Shown: piece after piece, positions 48,601-56,711 of the stretch
How positions within the stretch are numbered: the first letter of the stretch is position 1
Layout: each line of letters begins with the position of its first letter
Assembly: GCA_963781785.1 (NCBI GenBank)
Contig: CAWAHD010000005.1
Coordinates: 2,232,001-2,296,000 of the forward strand
DNA from: CAWAHD01 sp963781785
GTDB taxonomy: Bacteria; Planctomycetota; Planctomycetia; Isosphaerales; Isosphaeraceae
Length of the DNA: 64,000 nt
Reading direction: 5' to 3'
The notes under the pieces: model-generated
Database searches by the model: none
The model's input: only the letters and a program-made list of their open reading frames with translations
Told to the model about the DNA's origin: nothing
Position numbers and translations under genes: made by a program

Positions 48601-48913
48601 GAACCATCTTGGCGATTTTCGCCAGGAGATGATTGACCGGTTCGGCGCGCTCCCGCGCCCGGCCGAGAACCTGCTGATCGAAGCCGAGATCCGGATCAAG
48701 GCCGGCGCGTGGAAGATTGACCGGATCCACGTGGAAGGGGGCGAATACGTCGTCCTGAGCTATCGTGAGGCCGCCCGGATCGAAGGCCTTGCCCGCCGGA
48801 ATCCGGGCGTGGTCCGTGTGGTCGACGGCAGGAAAGCCTACGTCCCGCTGGGCGAAGATCCGATCAAAACGCCGGAGATCGCCGAGCGGCTGCGACGGTT
48901 GTTGCAGGCGTAG
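45651..48913 (+). CDS. mfd: Transcription-repair coupling factor Mfd, three frameshifts
   Basis: About 1087 residues when frame changes near 46770, 47255 and 48235 are bridged. It removes RNA polymerase stalled at lesions and recruits UvrA. In order: the UvrB-like N-terminus (RSATVDG-type NGKSATVDGAWGSAAAL, VPGEFSVRGGILDVFPTDAT), the RNA polymerase-interacting Tudor-like domain (DLVVHVNHGIARYRGL), and the translocase with Walker A GDVGYGKTEVAIRAAF. Walker B DEEQRFGVEDKEWL, LSATPIPRTLHMSL and VATTIIESGLDIPN follow, then the C-terminal TRCF domain. Start uncertain: TTG at 45651 chosen. The stop TAG is supplied by a palindromic repeat. Confidence 0.88.
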
Positions 48914-49079
48914 GTCAGGCTGTCCAGCCTGACGTCCCCGTAGGTCAGGCTTTCCAGCCTGACGTTAGCTTGTCCGCGTCCGCCGAAGAAGCTGCGTCGG
49001 CTCGCAGCCGCGTCCGAACCGTCCGATCTGTCCGATCCGACGCGGCGGCCGGAGCGTCAGGCTGGAAAGCCTGACCTAC
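48911..49079. repeat. Three palindromic repeats downstream of mfd
   Basis: Units at 48911-48935 and 48941-48965 and an inverted one at 49054-49079, all of the GTCAGGCTTTCCAGCCTGAC family found in the glycosyltransferase linker at 15.8 kb. The inverted pair could form a larger hairpin. Between them is a CCGATCTGTCCGATCCGACG tract that recurs near 63890. Confidence 0.88.
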
Positions 49080-49162
49080 ACGTGTCTCGCCGGCCGCATG
49101 ACACTCTTCAACATCTGGCTGCGCGCTTCGGGTTTTGATACGGTCGTGAATCAGGCGAGTAC

Positions 49163-49903
49163 ATGGAGGCCGTCGCGCAGCTTGAGGCAGTCAACACGGG
49201 CCTGGTGCGGAATCACGATGAAATCGAGAGGCAGCTTGAGGCACGGATCGTCGCCGAATTTCAAGACAACAGCGACGTGGCCGCCCTCGTAAATCAGATC
49301 CGCGCAGCCGAGGATCAAATCGAGAAACCCAAGCGAGAAACCCGCGCTGAGAGCACGCCGGCCGTCGTCTCTTCCCAGAAGCAGCTCGATGACCTGAAGA
49401 AGAAATTTGCAAAGCTCTGGAGTGACCTATACCCGCACCTCCGCCAGCGGTTGATCGACGAAGACAATGGCATGTTCTCGCAGGCAAAGATCCGCGAGCT
49501 GGAGGCCGGCGTCGAGACGGCGAGCAAGAAGAAGCTCGCTCTTGCGCAGTACATCGAGAAGATGCGAGTCGAGAGAAAAGCGGGGAATCACGACACTTTC
49601 GAGGCTGAATTCCTGATTGCTCAGGTCAACAGCCTCATGAAGGTGGAGGAACAGTTCCAGAAAAACCTTCAGCAACTGGAATTCGATGCCGCCCAGGACA
49701 CCTACCGCGTCGGCAAAGTCGATCCCGCCGTGGCACCGAAAATCCCGACCGACAACAATCGTGCCCTGTACATGGAAACGGCGCCGGTGGCCGTCCTTTT
49801 CTTGATTCTGAGTCTCTTTCTGGTTCACGAGATCAAGGCCGGGAGGGCCGCTCGATCCCTCGGCCGTGCGCCAGCCCATGACCAGTCAGGGGTGCCGTTG
49901 TGA
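49163..49903 (+). CDS. Coiled-coil protein resembling the C-terminal half of Wzz/GumC
   Basis: 246 residues. Long helical, charged coiled-coil (LVNQIRAAEDQIEKPKRETR, KKKFAKLWSDLYPHL) followed by VDPAVAPKIPTDNNRALYM and a single C-terminal membrane helix (TAPVAVLFLILSLFLVHEIK). The helix with a preceding P-x-x-P segment is how polysaccharide co-polymerases re-enter the membrane. The N-terminal membrane helix and Wzz domain are absent, so it is either a fragment or a shortened relative. ATG at 49163. It follows a REP cluster. Confidence 0.55.
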   Translation: MEAVAQLEAVNTGLVRNHDEIERQLEARIVAEFQDNSDVAALVNQIRAAEDQIEKPKRETRAESTPAVVSSQKQLDDLKKKFAKLWSDLYPHLRQRLIDEDNGMFSQAKIRELEAGVETASKKKLALAQYIEKMRVERKAGNHDTFEAEFLIAQVNSLMKVEEQFQKNLQQLEFDAAQDTYRVGKVDPAVAPKIPTDNNRALYMETAPVAVLFLILSLFLVHEIKAGRAARSLGRAPAHDQSGVPL

Positions 49904-50270
49904 TGGGAATCGATGTAAGTCCGCTCGCACATTGACTTTATTTCTATCGCACGCATCCGGTCCTTCGTTTCGGCGTTCCGCATTGAGGCCCGCCAGGCAC
50001 GCCGGCTTCCCGTTCCGGCTTGCGTTCCGCGGTGGTCGGGGTAAGATGCTCGGCGCGGCGGTCTCTCGCCGCTTGGTTCGGTCTTTGAGTCGGGCATGAT
50101 CGCGAAAGCCCAGGGTGCGGTCCCTTTTCACGTCGGCCGGCCCGCCTGCCCGCAGAGATCGATTCTTCGGATCGTCACGATGGCCGGAATGGCCGTCGGC
50201 CGCGAGCCGCCGACATGCTCCTCACCCGCGATGCGGCCGATCTTCTCCAAGGAGGGAGACCAGCTCAATC
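49904..50270. other. Intergenic upstream of the foldase lipoprotein
   Basis: No gene seen. A GCGGCG-loop-CGCCGC hairpin lies near 50057-50074, with a weakly T-rich tail, and may end transcription of the preceding gene. GGAGGGA near 50251 is the ribosome site of the next gene. Confidence 0.45.
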
Positions 50271-52697
50271 ATGAGACGATTGTTCGTGGTAAGCCTGATC
50301 AGCCTGTCGGTGACGGGCTGCGCTCAGTCGAAGTCGGCATTGACCAAGGACGGTAGAGCGCCGACGGCTCCGGTCGCGTTGACGCCGGTTCCCTCGGTCT
50401 ACGACACCGTTAACAAGGGGGTCGGCGGACCCGCCTCGGCTCGGACCGCGCTCAAGGACCCCAATAATCCACAATGGGACGGTCGAGCCCAGCCCGCCGG
50501 CACGACGGTCCCCGGCCGGGTCGCCGCGACCAGCCCCGCTCCGGCAGCAGCACCGAATAATATCACAGCCGCTCGCGATCTGCCGGCTCCGGCACCGCTG
50601 GCGGGTCCGACCCAGCCGTCAGACGTCTCGCCTGCGGTGAGCCCGGCGTCTGCTTCAGTGCGACCGACCGATGCCAGCGCCCTGGCGGGCGGCCAGGTTG
50701 CAAGCGGCCAACCGGCGGCACTGCCGCACTCGGAAAACCCGCAATTGGAGTACTCGCCGCCAGCGACACTCGGTCTTGCTCCGGCGCCAGGCGACGCGTC
50801 GCCGGCGTCGGCCCCAGCCTCTGGACCGACCGCAGGTCGTGAGAGCGGCATTCCGCTCGATCCCGGTGCGGGACGCTCTCAGCCGATGCCGGATGCTTCC
50901 GCGGCTTCGCTCACGAGTCCAGTCGGCGCGCAATCGATGCCCGCGCCCGCTTCGATTCCGCCCAGCGGGGCACCGAAGCGCGGGCGAGATCCTTTGCTCG
51001 GCCCGGACCCTGACCTGATGCCGCCGATCCCTGATATCTCGGAACTGAAGGCGCCGACCGGAGCTCCGGCCGGGCCCCAGTCTCCGGCAGCCTCCATCAA
51101 GCCGGCCGGCCGCCCGGCGACTGGCGCACTCCCGAGCGCGACGGCCGCCAAGCCGGCGGACCCAGCGGCGACCGCTCCACTCTCGGGCGGAACCGCCAAT
51201 AACCCTGCGGTAGACCCGACGGCCAGTTTGGTGAGTGAGCCGAGCGGAACTGAGCCAACGGGCGCCCGGGCGGCTGGTCTCGATCGGTCGCCGGTCGACC
51301 TGGCCCCCGCGCCCGCGAATCCTGCAAGCCCGCCAGCCGATGCGGCGGCCCAGCCAACGTCCGCGCCCGGTCCGGGGGCCATGGCCCCCGCACCGCCGGC
51401 GACACCAGCCGGCCTGGATCGGTCAACCGCCGTCTCGCGGCCGGCGGGGGCCGATCTGGTGGCGGCACTACCTCCGCTCGAGCCGGCTCCCCACTCGAGC
51501 AGCCAACCTCAAGCGGCGACGGCGCGGGCAACCGCGCCGGAGCCGGCCTCTCCCCGGCGCGATGGCCAGATCATCCGCGTCTCCGCACTCAAGCCCGTGA
51601 ACGACGGGCCTTCCACCGCCAATCCGGATCGCAAGGCCAGCAGCCGAAAACGTCTCTCGCTCTCACCGGGCGTCCCGCTGGTCAAGGTCGGTGACGAGAT
51701 CATCACCTACCATGACCGCCTGCTGGAAATGCAGGAAAACCTCAAGCGCTGTCCCGAGCTCGCCCAAGCTCTGTCTTCCGGAATGGACACCCCGGAAATC
51801 CGCCGCGATGTCAAGGCTTTGCGCATGCAGTCCCTCAATAACCTGATCGAGCGCAGCATGCTCGTCCAGGAGGCCAAGCACGTCCTCCAGAACAACAAAG
51901 ACACCAAGGTGCTCGATCGGATCTACGAACAGGCCGATGAGATCTTTCGCGATTCGGAAGTCGAGCCTCTGCTCAGAAAATATCACGTCACTGCCGAACA
52001 GCTCAACGAACAGTTCCTCAAGGAAGGCCGGTCGCTGGAAGCAAAACGGCAAGTGTTCCGACAATTGTTCTTATCTGAAAACTACCTGCATGAAAAGCTC
52101 AGAGACCGGACCAAGGTCGAGCTGCCCGATCTTTTAAAATACTATAACGAACATGTAAAAACTCACGATTTTGATCGTCCGGCGCAGATCACCTGGCGGG
52201 AGCTGGTGGTGGAAGTGGCGAAGCACAAGAGCGCGGAAGCGGCCCGGAAGAAGGCGATGAGCTTCCTGGAGCGGCTCGCCCGGGGTGAAGACTTTGCAAC
52301 GCTCGCCCGGAACGAGAGCGATGGTCCCTCGCGGTCGCGGAATCAAGGCGGGCTGATGCAAACCTCACCCGAGGGATACGGCGTGGCTGCGGTCAACGCC
52401 GCGCTCAAATCGCTGCCAATCGGTCAGGTGAGCGGCGTGATCGCCGGTCCGGAGAGCTTCCACGTGGTCCGCGTCGAGGGCCGTCGCCCCGCCGGGCCCG
52501 CGTCGTTCGAAGAAGTGCAGGACAAGATCCGCCCGCTGCTCGCGGACGTCAAATACCGTACCGAGAGATCCGCCTACCTCGCAAAGCTCAGACACCGTAC
52601 CCTCGTCACCCAGTACACTCTCGATAATAATAAGAGGTTGCGAGACGAACGCCTGTCCACCAACCAGATGCAAGTGTCTCGTGGCTCGAACCAATGA
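50271..52697 (+). CDS. Peptidylprolyl isomerase/SurA-like lipoprotein
   Basis: 808 residues. A lipoprotein signal ending LSVTGC places it on a membrane surface outside the cytoplasm. Residues about 25-440 are an Ala/Pro/Gly/Ser-rich, low-complexity region. A SurA N-like helical domain (VKVGDEIITYHDRLLEMQEN, NLIERSMLVQEAKHVL) and a PPIC parvulin domain (ITWRELVVEVAKHKSAEAAR, SRNQGGLMQTSPEG, VSGVIAGPESFHVVRVEGRR) follow. It should assist folding of exported proteins. ATG at 50271 with GGAGGGA before it. Confidence 0.88.
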   Translation: MRRLFVVSLISLSVTGCAQSKSALTKDGRAPTAPVALTPVPSVYDTVNKGVGGPASARTALKDPNNPQWDGRAQPAGTTVPGRVAATSPAPAAAPNNITAARDLPAPAPLAGPTQPSDVSPAVSPASASVRPTDASALAGGQVASGQPAALPHSENPQLEYSPPATLGLAPAPGDASPASAPASGPTAGRESGIPLDPGAGRSQPMPDASAASLTSPVGAQSMPAPASIPPSGAPKRGRDPLLGPDPDLMPPIPDISELKAPTGAPAGPQSPAASIKPAGRPATGALPSATAAKPADPAATAPLSGGTANNPAVDPTASLVSEPSGTEPTGARAAGLDRSPVDLAPAPANPASPPADAAAQPTSAPGPGAMAPAPPATPAGLDRSTAVSRPAGADLVAALPPLEPAPHSSSQPQAATARATAPEPASPRRDGQIIRVSALKPVNDGPSTANPDRKASSRKRLSLSPGVPLVKVGDEIITYHDRLLEMQENLKRCPELAQALSSGMDTPEIRRDVKALRMQSLNNLIERSMLVQEAKHVLQNNKDTKVLDRIYEQADEIFRDSEVEPLLRKYHVTAEQLNEQFLKEGRSLEAKRQVFRQLFLSENYLHEKLRDRTKVELPDLLKYYNEHVKTHDFDRPAQITWRELVVEVAKHKSAEAARKKAMSFLERLARGEDFATLARNESDGPSRSRNQGGLMQTSPEGYGVAAVNAALKSLPIGQVSGVIAGPESFHVVRVEGRRPAGPASFEEVQDKIRPLLADVKYRTERSAYLAKLRHRTLVTQYTLDNNKRLRDERLSTNQMQVSRGSNQ

Positions 52698-52982
52698 CGA
52701 TTCACCACGATCGGTACGGACCCAGCCTCGGCCAACGTGTGGCTCGGCATCGACGCGGTCGAGCTCGCGCCAGAGTGACCGCCGACAGCACGAGATCACG
52801 GTTCAACTGCCTGAAGAGCGCGGTCCCGGCCGGCCGTGCTGGCCTGGGTTGCGACCGGGATTCCGGCTCGGGTAAGATTCTGGTGTTGAATCGAAAGACG
52901 CGACTGCCGCCGGCCCTTGCCCCTGGGGCGATCTCGCCCGCGAGCCTCCGACGCCCGGTTGCCGCCTCCGTCGAGGACGAGG

Positions 52983-53744
52983 ATGTCATCGCTTTCAGCC
53001 GCCAATTCTGAGCCGCTCGACTGTGTCGTCAAGCTGATCACGCCCGAGCGGATCATCATCGTCCATCCCTTGGCCGGTCCGGCGCGGCGGTTCGTCGCTT
53101 ACGCGCTCGACCAGGCTTTGCTGCTTGTGTCGATGCTCGTTTTGACGTTTGTGCTGTTGTTGCTCAGCCTTGGCTCGTCGTCGGGGTGGGGCCCTATTCT
53201 GATCGGCTATTTTGTTCTCACCTGGGGGTATGGCGCGTTCTGCGAAGGAATCTTCAACGGCCAGACGGTGGGAAAGGCTGTGATGAGGATTCGCGTGGTC
53301 TCGGAGCAAGGAGTCCCGATCAGCGGGGCGCAAGCGGTGTTGCGAAACCTGGTCGGAACGGTCGATGGATTCTTGCCGTTTTTTTACCAGATCGGCCTGG
53401 CCAGCATGATCCTGTCGCGGAGATTCCAGCGGCTGGGCGACCTGGCTGCGGGGACGATGGTCGTGATCGAGGAGCAGAGGGAGCGGCGTGGCGTGACCCG
53501 GGTCAAGGAACCCGAGGTCGATGAGCTGCTCCCCTGGCTTCCAGGCCGGATCGCGGCCCGCTCCGACCTGGCGCGGGTGCTTTCCGATTACGTCGAGGCC
53601 CGCGGTCGATTCGGGCCCCTCCGCCGCGCCGAGATGGCCGAACCGCTGGCGAACACGCTCCGAGCCCGGTTCGGGCTTTCCGAGAAGGCCACCGCCGACG
53701 CGATCCTCTGTGCGGTCTATCACCGGATCTTCGTGGGAGAGTGA
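52983..53744 (+). CDS. RDD family membrane protein
   Basis: 253 residues. The RDD domain (about residues 25-150) has the namesake region ARRFVAYALDQALLLVSML, then FCEGIFNGQTVGKAVMRIRV and RRFQRLGDLAAGTMVVIEE, with about three membrane helices. After it comes a soluble C-terminal domain rich in Arg/Glu. RDD proteins in this setting are usually encoded next to SpoIIM-like proteins, as here (76 bases on). Their role is not established. ATG at 52983. Confidence 0.88.
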   Translation: MSSLSAANSEPLDCVVKLITPERIIIVHPLAGPARRFVAYALDQALLLVSMLVLTFVLLLLSLGSSSGWGPILIGYFVLTWGYGAFCEGIFNGQTVGKAVMRIRVVSEQGVPISGAQAVLRNLVGTVDGFLPFFYQIGLASMILSRRFQRLGDLAAGTMVVIEEQRERRGVTRVKEPEVDELLPWLPGRIAARSDLARVLSDYVEARGRFGPLRRAEMAEPLANTLRARFGLSEKATADAILCAVYHRIFVGE

Positions 53745-53820
53745 TCAGGAGCCGGCGCGGTAGCGAGCCGAAGCCGTGTGAGCCGGGCTGGTCTGGTTTT
53801 CCTAAAGGAGTGAGTTTGCC

Positions 53821-54886
53821 ATGCGAGTCGCCGAGCGGCTGCGCGAGCGCGAGGCCTCCTGGCGGGAGCTCGATGCGCTCTTGATGCGGATGGCCGCGGG
53901 GGGGCGGAAGCGGCTGAGTGCGCGCGAGATCCTGCGGATGGGAGAGCTGTACCGCTCGGCCTGTACCGACCTGATGCTCGCCGAGGACCATGACCTGCCC
54001 CGCGAGACCGTCGCCGATCTCCACGCCCTGGTCGGCCGCGCCCACAACCTGGTTTACCGTGCCTCCGGCTTCGATTTCCGCGACCTGGGCCGGGCCCTGT
54101 TCCAGACGGCTCCGCGCCGGCTTCGTTCCGACCTCGCGCTGCGAATCTCGGCGCTGGTCTTCTGGGGGACATTCCTGTTCGCCGGATTGCTGGCCGCCGG
54201 GCGCGAGGACTTCGCCCGGCAGGTCGTCGGCGAGAGAATGCTGGAGTCCGTTGACCACCTTTATTCCGAGCCGCCCAATGCCGAGCGGAAGGACGGCCTG
54301 AAGCGCGACGACACGGCGATGGCGGGGTTTTACGTTTTCAACAACGCCGGCCTGGGCCTGCGCTGCTTCGCCTGGGGCATCGTGTTCGGCCTCGGCAGCC
54401 TCTATCAGATCTTCTACAACGCGATCTTTCTCGGGAGTATCTTCGGCTACATGACGACGCGGCCTCACTGGAGCAATTTCTACACGTTCGTGACGGCGCA
54501 CGCCTCGTTCGAGCTGACAGCGATCGTCGTCGCCGGCGCAGCCGGCATGCGCCTGGGCTGGGGTTTGATCGACACCCAGGGGCAATCGCGAATCGCTTCG
54601 CTGCGGCGCGAGGCCGCGAACGCCCTGCCGGCTGTCGGCACATCAGTGGTGTTGTTCGTACTCGCGGCGCTCATCGAGGGTTATGTCTCCGCGTCGGCCC
54701 TGCCCTACTGGGTCAAGGCGGCGGTCGCGCTATTCGAGCGCCGCCCTGATCATCGCCTACCTGTCCCTGGGTGGGCGCGACGATCCCGGCAGTTCGGCTG
54801 GGCACAGAAGAGGCGGAACCCGCGTCGTTTTGGAGCCGGGCATGCCGCGATCGGGGGACTCGATCGCAGCGGGTCCGATCCGGTAG
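53821..54886 (+). CDS. Stage II sporulation protein M-like membrane protein, frameshifted
   Basis: About 354 residues. The N-terminal cytoplasmic helices (WRELDALLMRMAAGGRKRLS) are followed by SpoIIM-type membrane segments: FYVFNNAGLGLRCFAWGIVF, YQIFYNAIFLGSIFGYM, and FVTAHASFELTAIVVAGAAG with the conserved HxxFE. The frame changes near 54738, after which SSAALIIAYLSLGGR supplies the last helix. SpoIIM acts in engulfment in spore formers, but this broader family occurs in non-sporulating bacteria, so the name implies no sporulation. AAAGGAG ribosome site. Confidence 0.85.
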
Positions 54887-54929
54887 CAGCGAGCGCACTG
54901 GCGTGTTGAATTAAGGAAAGGACCCGGCC

Positions 54930-55232
54930 GTGGAGGCGGATCGGCCGTTTCGTTATTGCCCGCGCTGTTCGGCCGCCCAATGCCGGGAGCCGGCGATCTA
55001 CAAGATCGCCGCTGTCTGGAGCGACGGTTCCAGCCGCGAGCTCAAGAATTACGGGCTGGCATGCGCAGCGCATCGCGACCATGAGCTGGCGCACGCCCGG
55101 CGGCGCCATCAAGGTCTGGCTCGGGTCGACGACGAGTCGGTCGGCTCGATTGAGCTTTACCTGCTGCGGCCGGGATGTCGCGACGCCGACCTGGCCCCGC
55201 TACGAGAGCCCGGCGAAGCGCCGGGCGCTTGA
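54930..55232 (+). CDS. Small conserved Cys-rich protein, unknown
   Basis: 100 residues from a GTG with AAGGAAAG ahead. RYCPRCSAAQCREPAIYKIA has CxxC plus another Cys, and GLACAAHRDHELAHARRRH adds Cys and His residues, so a zinc site is plausible. It lies downstream of the SpoIIM gene on the same strand and may be in its operon. No family recognised. Confidence 0.6.
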   Translation: MEADRPFRYCPRCSAAQCREPAIYKIAAVWSDGSSRELKNYGLACAAHRDHELAHARRRHQGLARVDDESVGSIELYLLRPGCRDADLAPLREPGEAPGA

Positions 55233-55287
55233 TCGTGGACTGACGGCTCGATGCCGTGAGGTCAAGAAATAAAAAACCACGACCCTC

Positions 55288-55315
55288 TTGACATTCGGAA
55301 TCCAAGCATTAGCTT
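55288..55315 (+). promoter_or_regulatory. Possible sigma-70 promoter
   Basis: TTGACA at 55288-55293, 16 bases, then TAGCTT at 55310-55315. The -35 box is perfect, the -10 poor. It would transcribe the hairpin at 55406-55443 and the gene at 55455. Confidence 0.4.
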
Positions 55316-55405
55316 AAGCGATGTTGGCCGTGAAGCGATTCTCAACCGCCACTCCGGCCAGCCGAGGCGTCTGCCTCGATCATAACGGCCTCTTCTCTGT
55401 TCCGG

Positions 55406-55443
55406 CCCCGTCGATCCGTAGTATTGCGGGTCGACGGGGTTTT
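55406..55443 (+). terminator. Intrinsic-terminator-like hairpin
   Basis: CCCCGTCGATCCG pairs with CGGGTCGACGGGG (13 bp with one wobble) around an 8-base loop, followed by TTTT. It ends only 11 bases before the GTG of the next gene. It may end transcription from upstream or act as a leader hairpin. Confidence 0.6.
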
Positions 55444-55454
55444 GAGTTCATTAC

Positions 55455-56209
55455 GTGCCGACTGATCGCTGGACCGGGTCCGGTCCGGAATTCTCGCTGA
55501 GCTGGGGTGGCCGTCTTTGGCGGCTCTCATTCGACGAGCCCCACCCGGGCCTCTATTGGAGAACCGGTCTCGACGCGGTGAAGCTTCTGTCGCTCGGTCG
55601 GCTGGCACGCGCGGGTGCGTCGATGAAGGCGCTTTCACTCCCGAGACGCTGGTTCTTCTGGAGCAGCATCGTGGCTCGGTGCGGGCGACGTTTGCTCCCG
55701 TTGGCTGGGGCGGCCTGACCGTGCGAGCGGGCTGGCACACACGCGCCGAGCTTCCCGTCGTCGATCTGGAGATCGAGCTGAGTGCGACGACGGTTGGAGA
55801 GCTCGAAGAACTCGAGTTGACGGTGATCAGCCGCCATGGAGACCAAACCGGAGGACGGCTCGTCCGAGCGACGAGCGCTCTCGGCCAGCACGACCTGCTC
55901 CTGGCTTCCGAAGCTGCCGGCGAGTCCGTACCGCCAGGTTCGCCCGCACGAGCCGGTGCGGCGACTCCCCTGCCCCAGGAAACGCCGTGGCCGCACGCAG
56001 GACCTCGAGTACTTGCTCCGGCGGGGAGTCCGCCCGGATGGTTTTATGTCGAGATGGTGCGGCCGGGCGACATCGCGATTCGACCTGGACCAGATTCCGG
56101 CCAGCGCGAGGCACCGAGAGACCTGGCCGTGTCAACACGCTATCGACTCTTCGGCCACGACCTGGAAAAAGGTGTGATCCTCCGCGGCGGGTGCGCGGAC
56201 TCTGGGTGA
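55455..56209 (+). CDS. Conserved protein of unknown function, frameshifted
   Basis: About 251 residues from the GTG at 55455. The first frame reads GPEFSLSWGGRLWRLSFDEP. After a change near 55600 it continues ETLVLLEQHRGSVRATFAPV, GGLTVRAGWHTRAELPVVDL and GWFYVEMVRPGDIAIRPGPD. The composition suggests a beta-rich soluble protein. A second frameshift near the 3' end is possible, as the last residues (GGCADSG) look unnatural. I do not recognise a family. Confidence 0.6.
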
Positions 56210-56314
56210 GCGCGAACGGCGCCAGAATCCGCGGCGCTGGCTTGCTATGACGATTTTTTGCGCGAGCCTCCGCCCCTATCTGCCTGAACGGACGCATTAC
56301 CAGCGGCGTTGCTC

Positions 56315-56485
56315 CCAGCCGCAAAGCGGCGGCATCGTAAAGCCTGGCGGCGTGAGCCCCAGGACGGCGGTCAGCCCACGGCGCTGGTCCCAGCCGCGAA
56401 GCGGCGGCATCGTATAAGGCGGCGTGAGCCCCAGACGGCGGTCAGCCCACGGCGCTGGTTCCAGCCGCGAAGCGGCGACACCGCA
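56315..56485 (+). repeat. Three repeats of 71-75 bp with a GCCGC/GCGGC hairpin
   Basis: CCAGCCGCGAAGCGGCGGCA-type units start at 56315, 56390 and 56461. Each has the small stem GCCGC-(A/G)AA-GCGGC followed by GGCGTGAGCCCC and GACGGCGGTCAGCCCACGGC. The third unit is partial. Confidence 0.8.
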
Positions 56486-56624
56486 CCAGCCGCCAAAACG
56501 GCGAAACGGGCCAGCGGACTTGTACGCAGAAGCAATGGGGACACGCACGCCTCGCGCCAAGGCGTCGGTCGATTTTCCGATGTCGCCCGCGTCGGGGCTC
56601 CGATAACTGGTTTGTCCGCGCGTT

Positions 56625-56649
56625 CCCAGGGCTTGCGCCCTGGGCTTTT
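56625..56649 (+). terminator. Intrinsic terminator-like hairpin
   Basis: CCCAGGGC, loop TTGC, GCCCTGGG, then CTTTT. It sits between the convergent 55455 gene and the GH15 gene, so it fits termination of the plus-strand gene. Confidence 0.65.
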
Positions 56650-56711
56650 CGATGCCGCCACGTCCGGGGCTTGCCAAACAGACCCCGATGAAATTCGAGT
56701 CCCTCGCGGAA

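Larger units (their letters stand above)
56210..56711. other. Intergenic between convergent genes, with repeats
   Basis: No gene. It holds the 71-75 bp repeats and the terminator-like hairpin annotated next. Confidence 0.6.
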
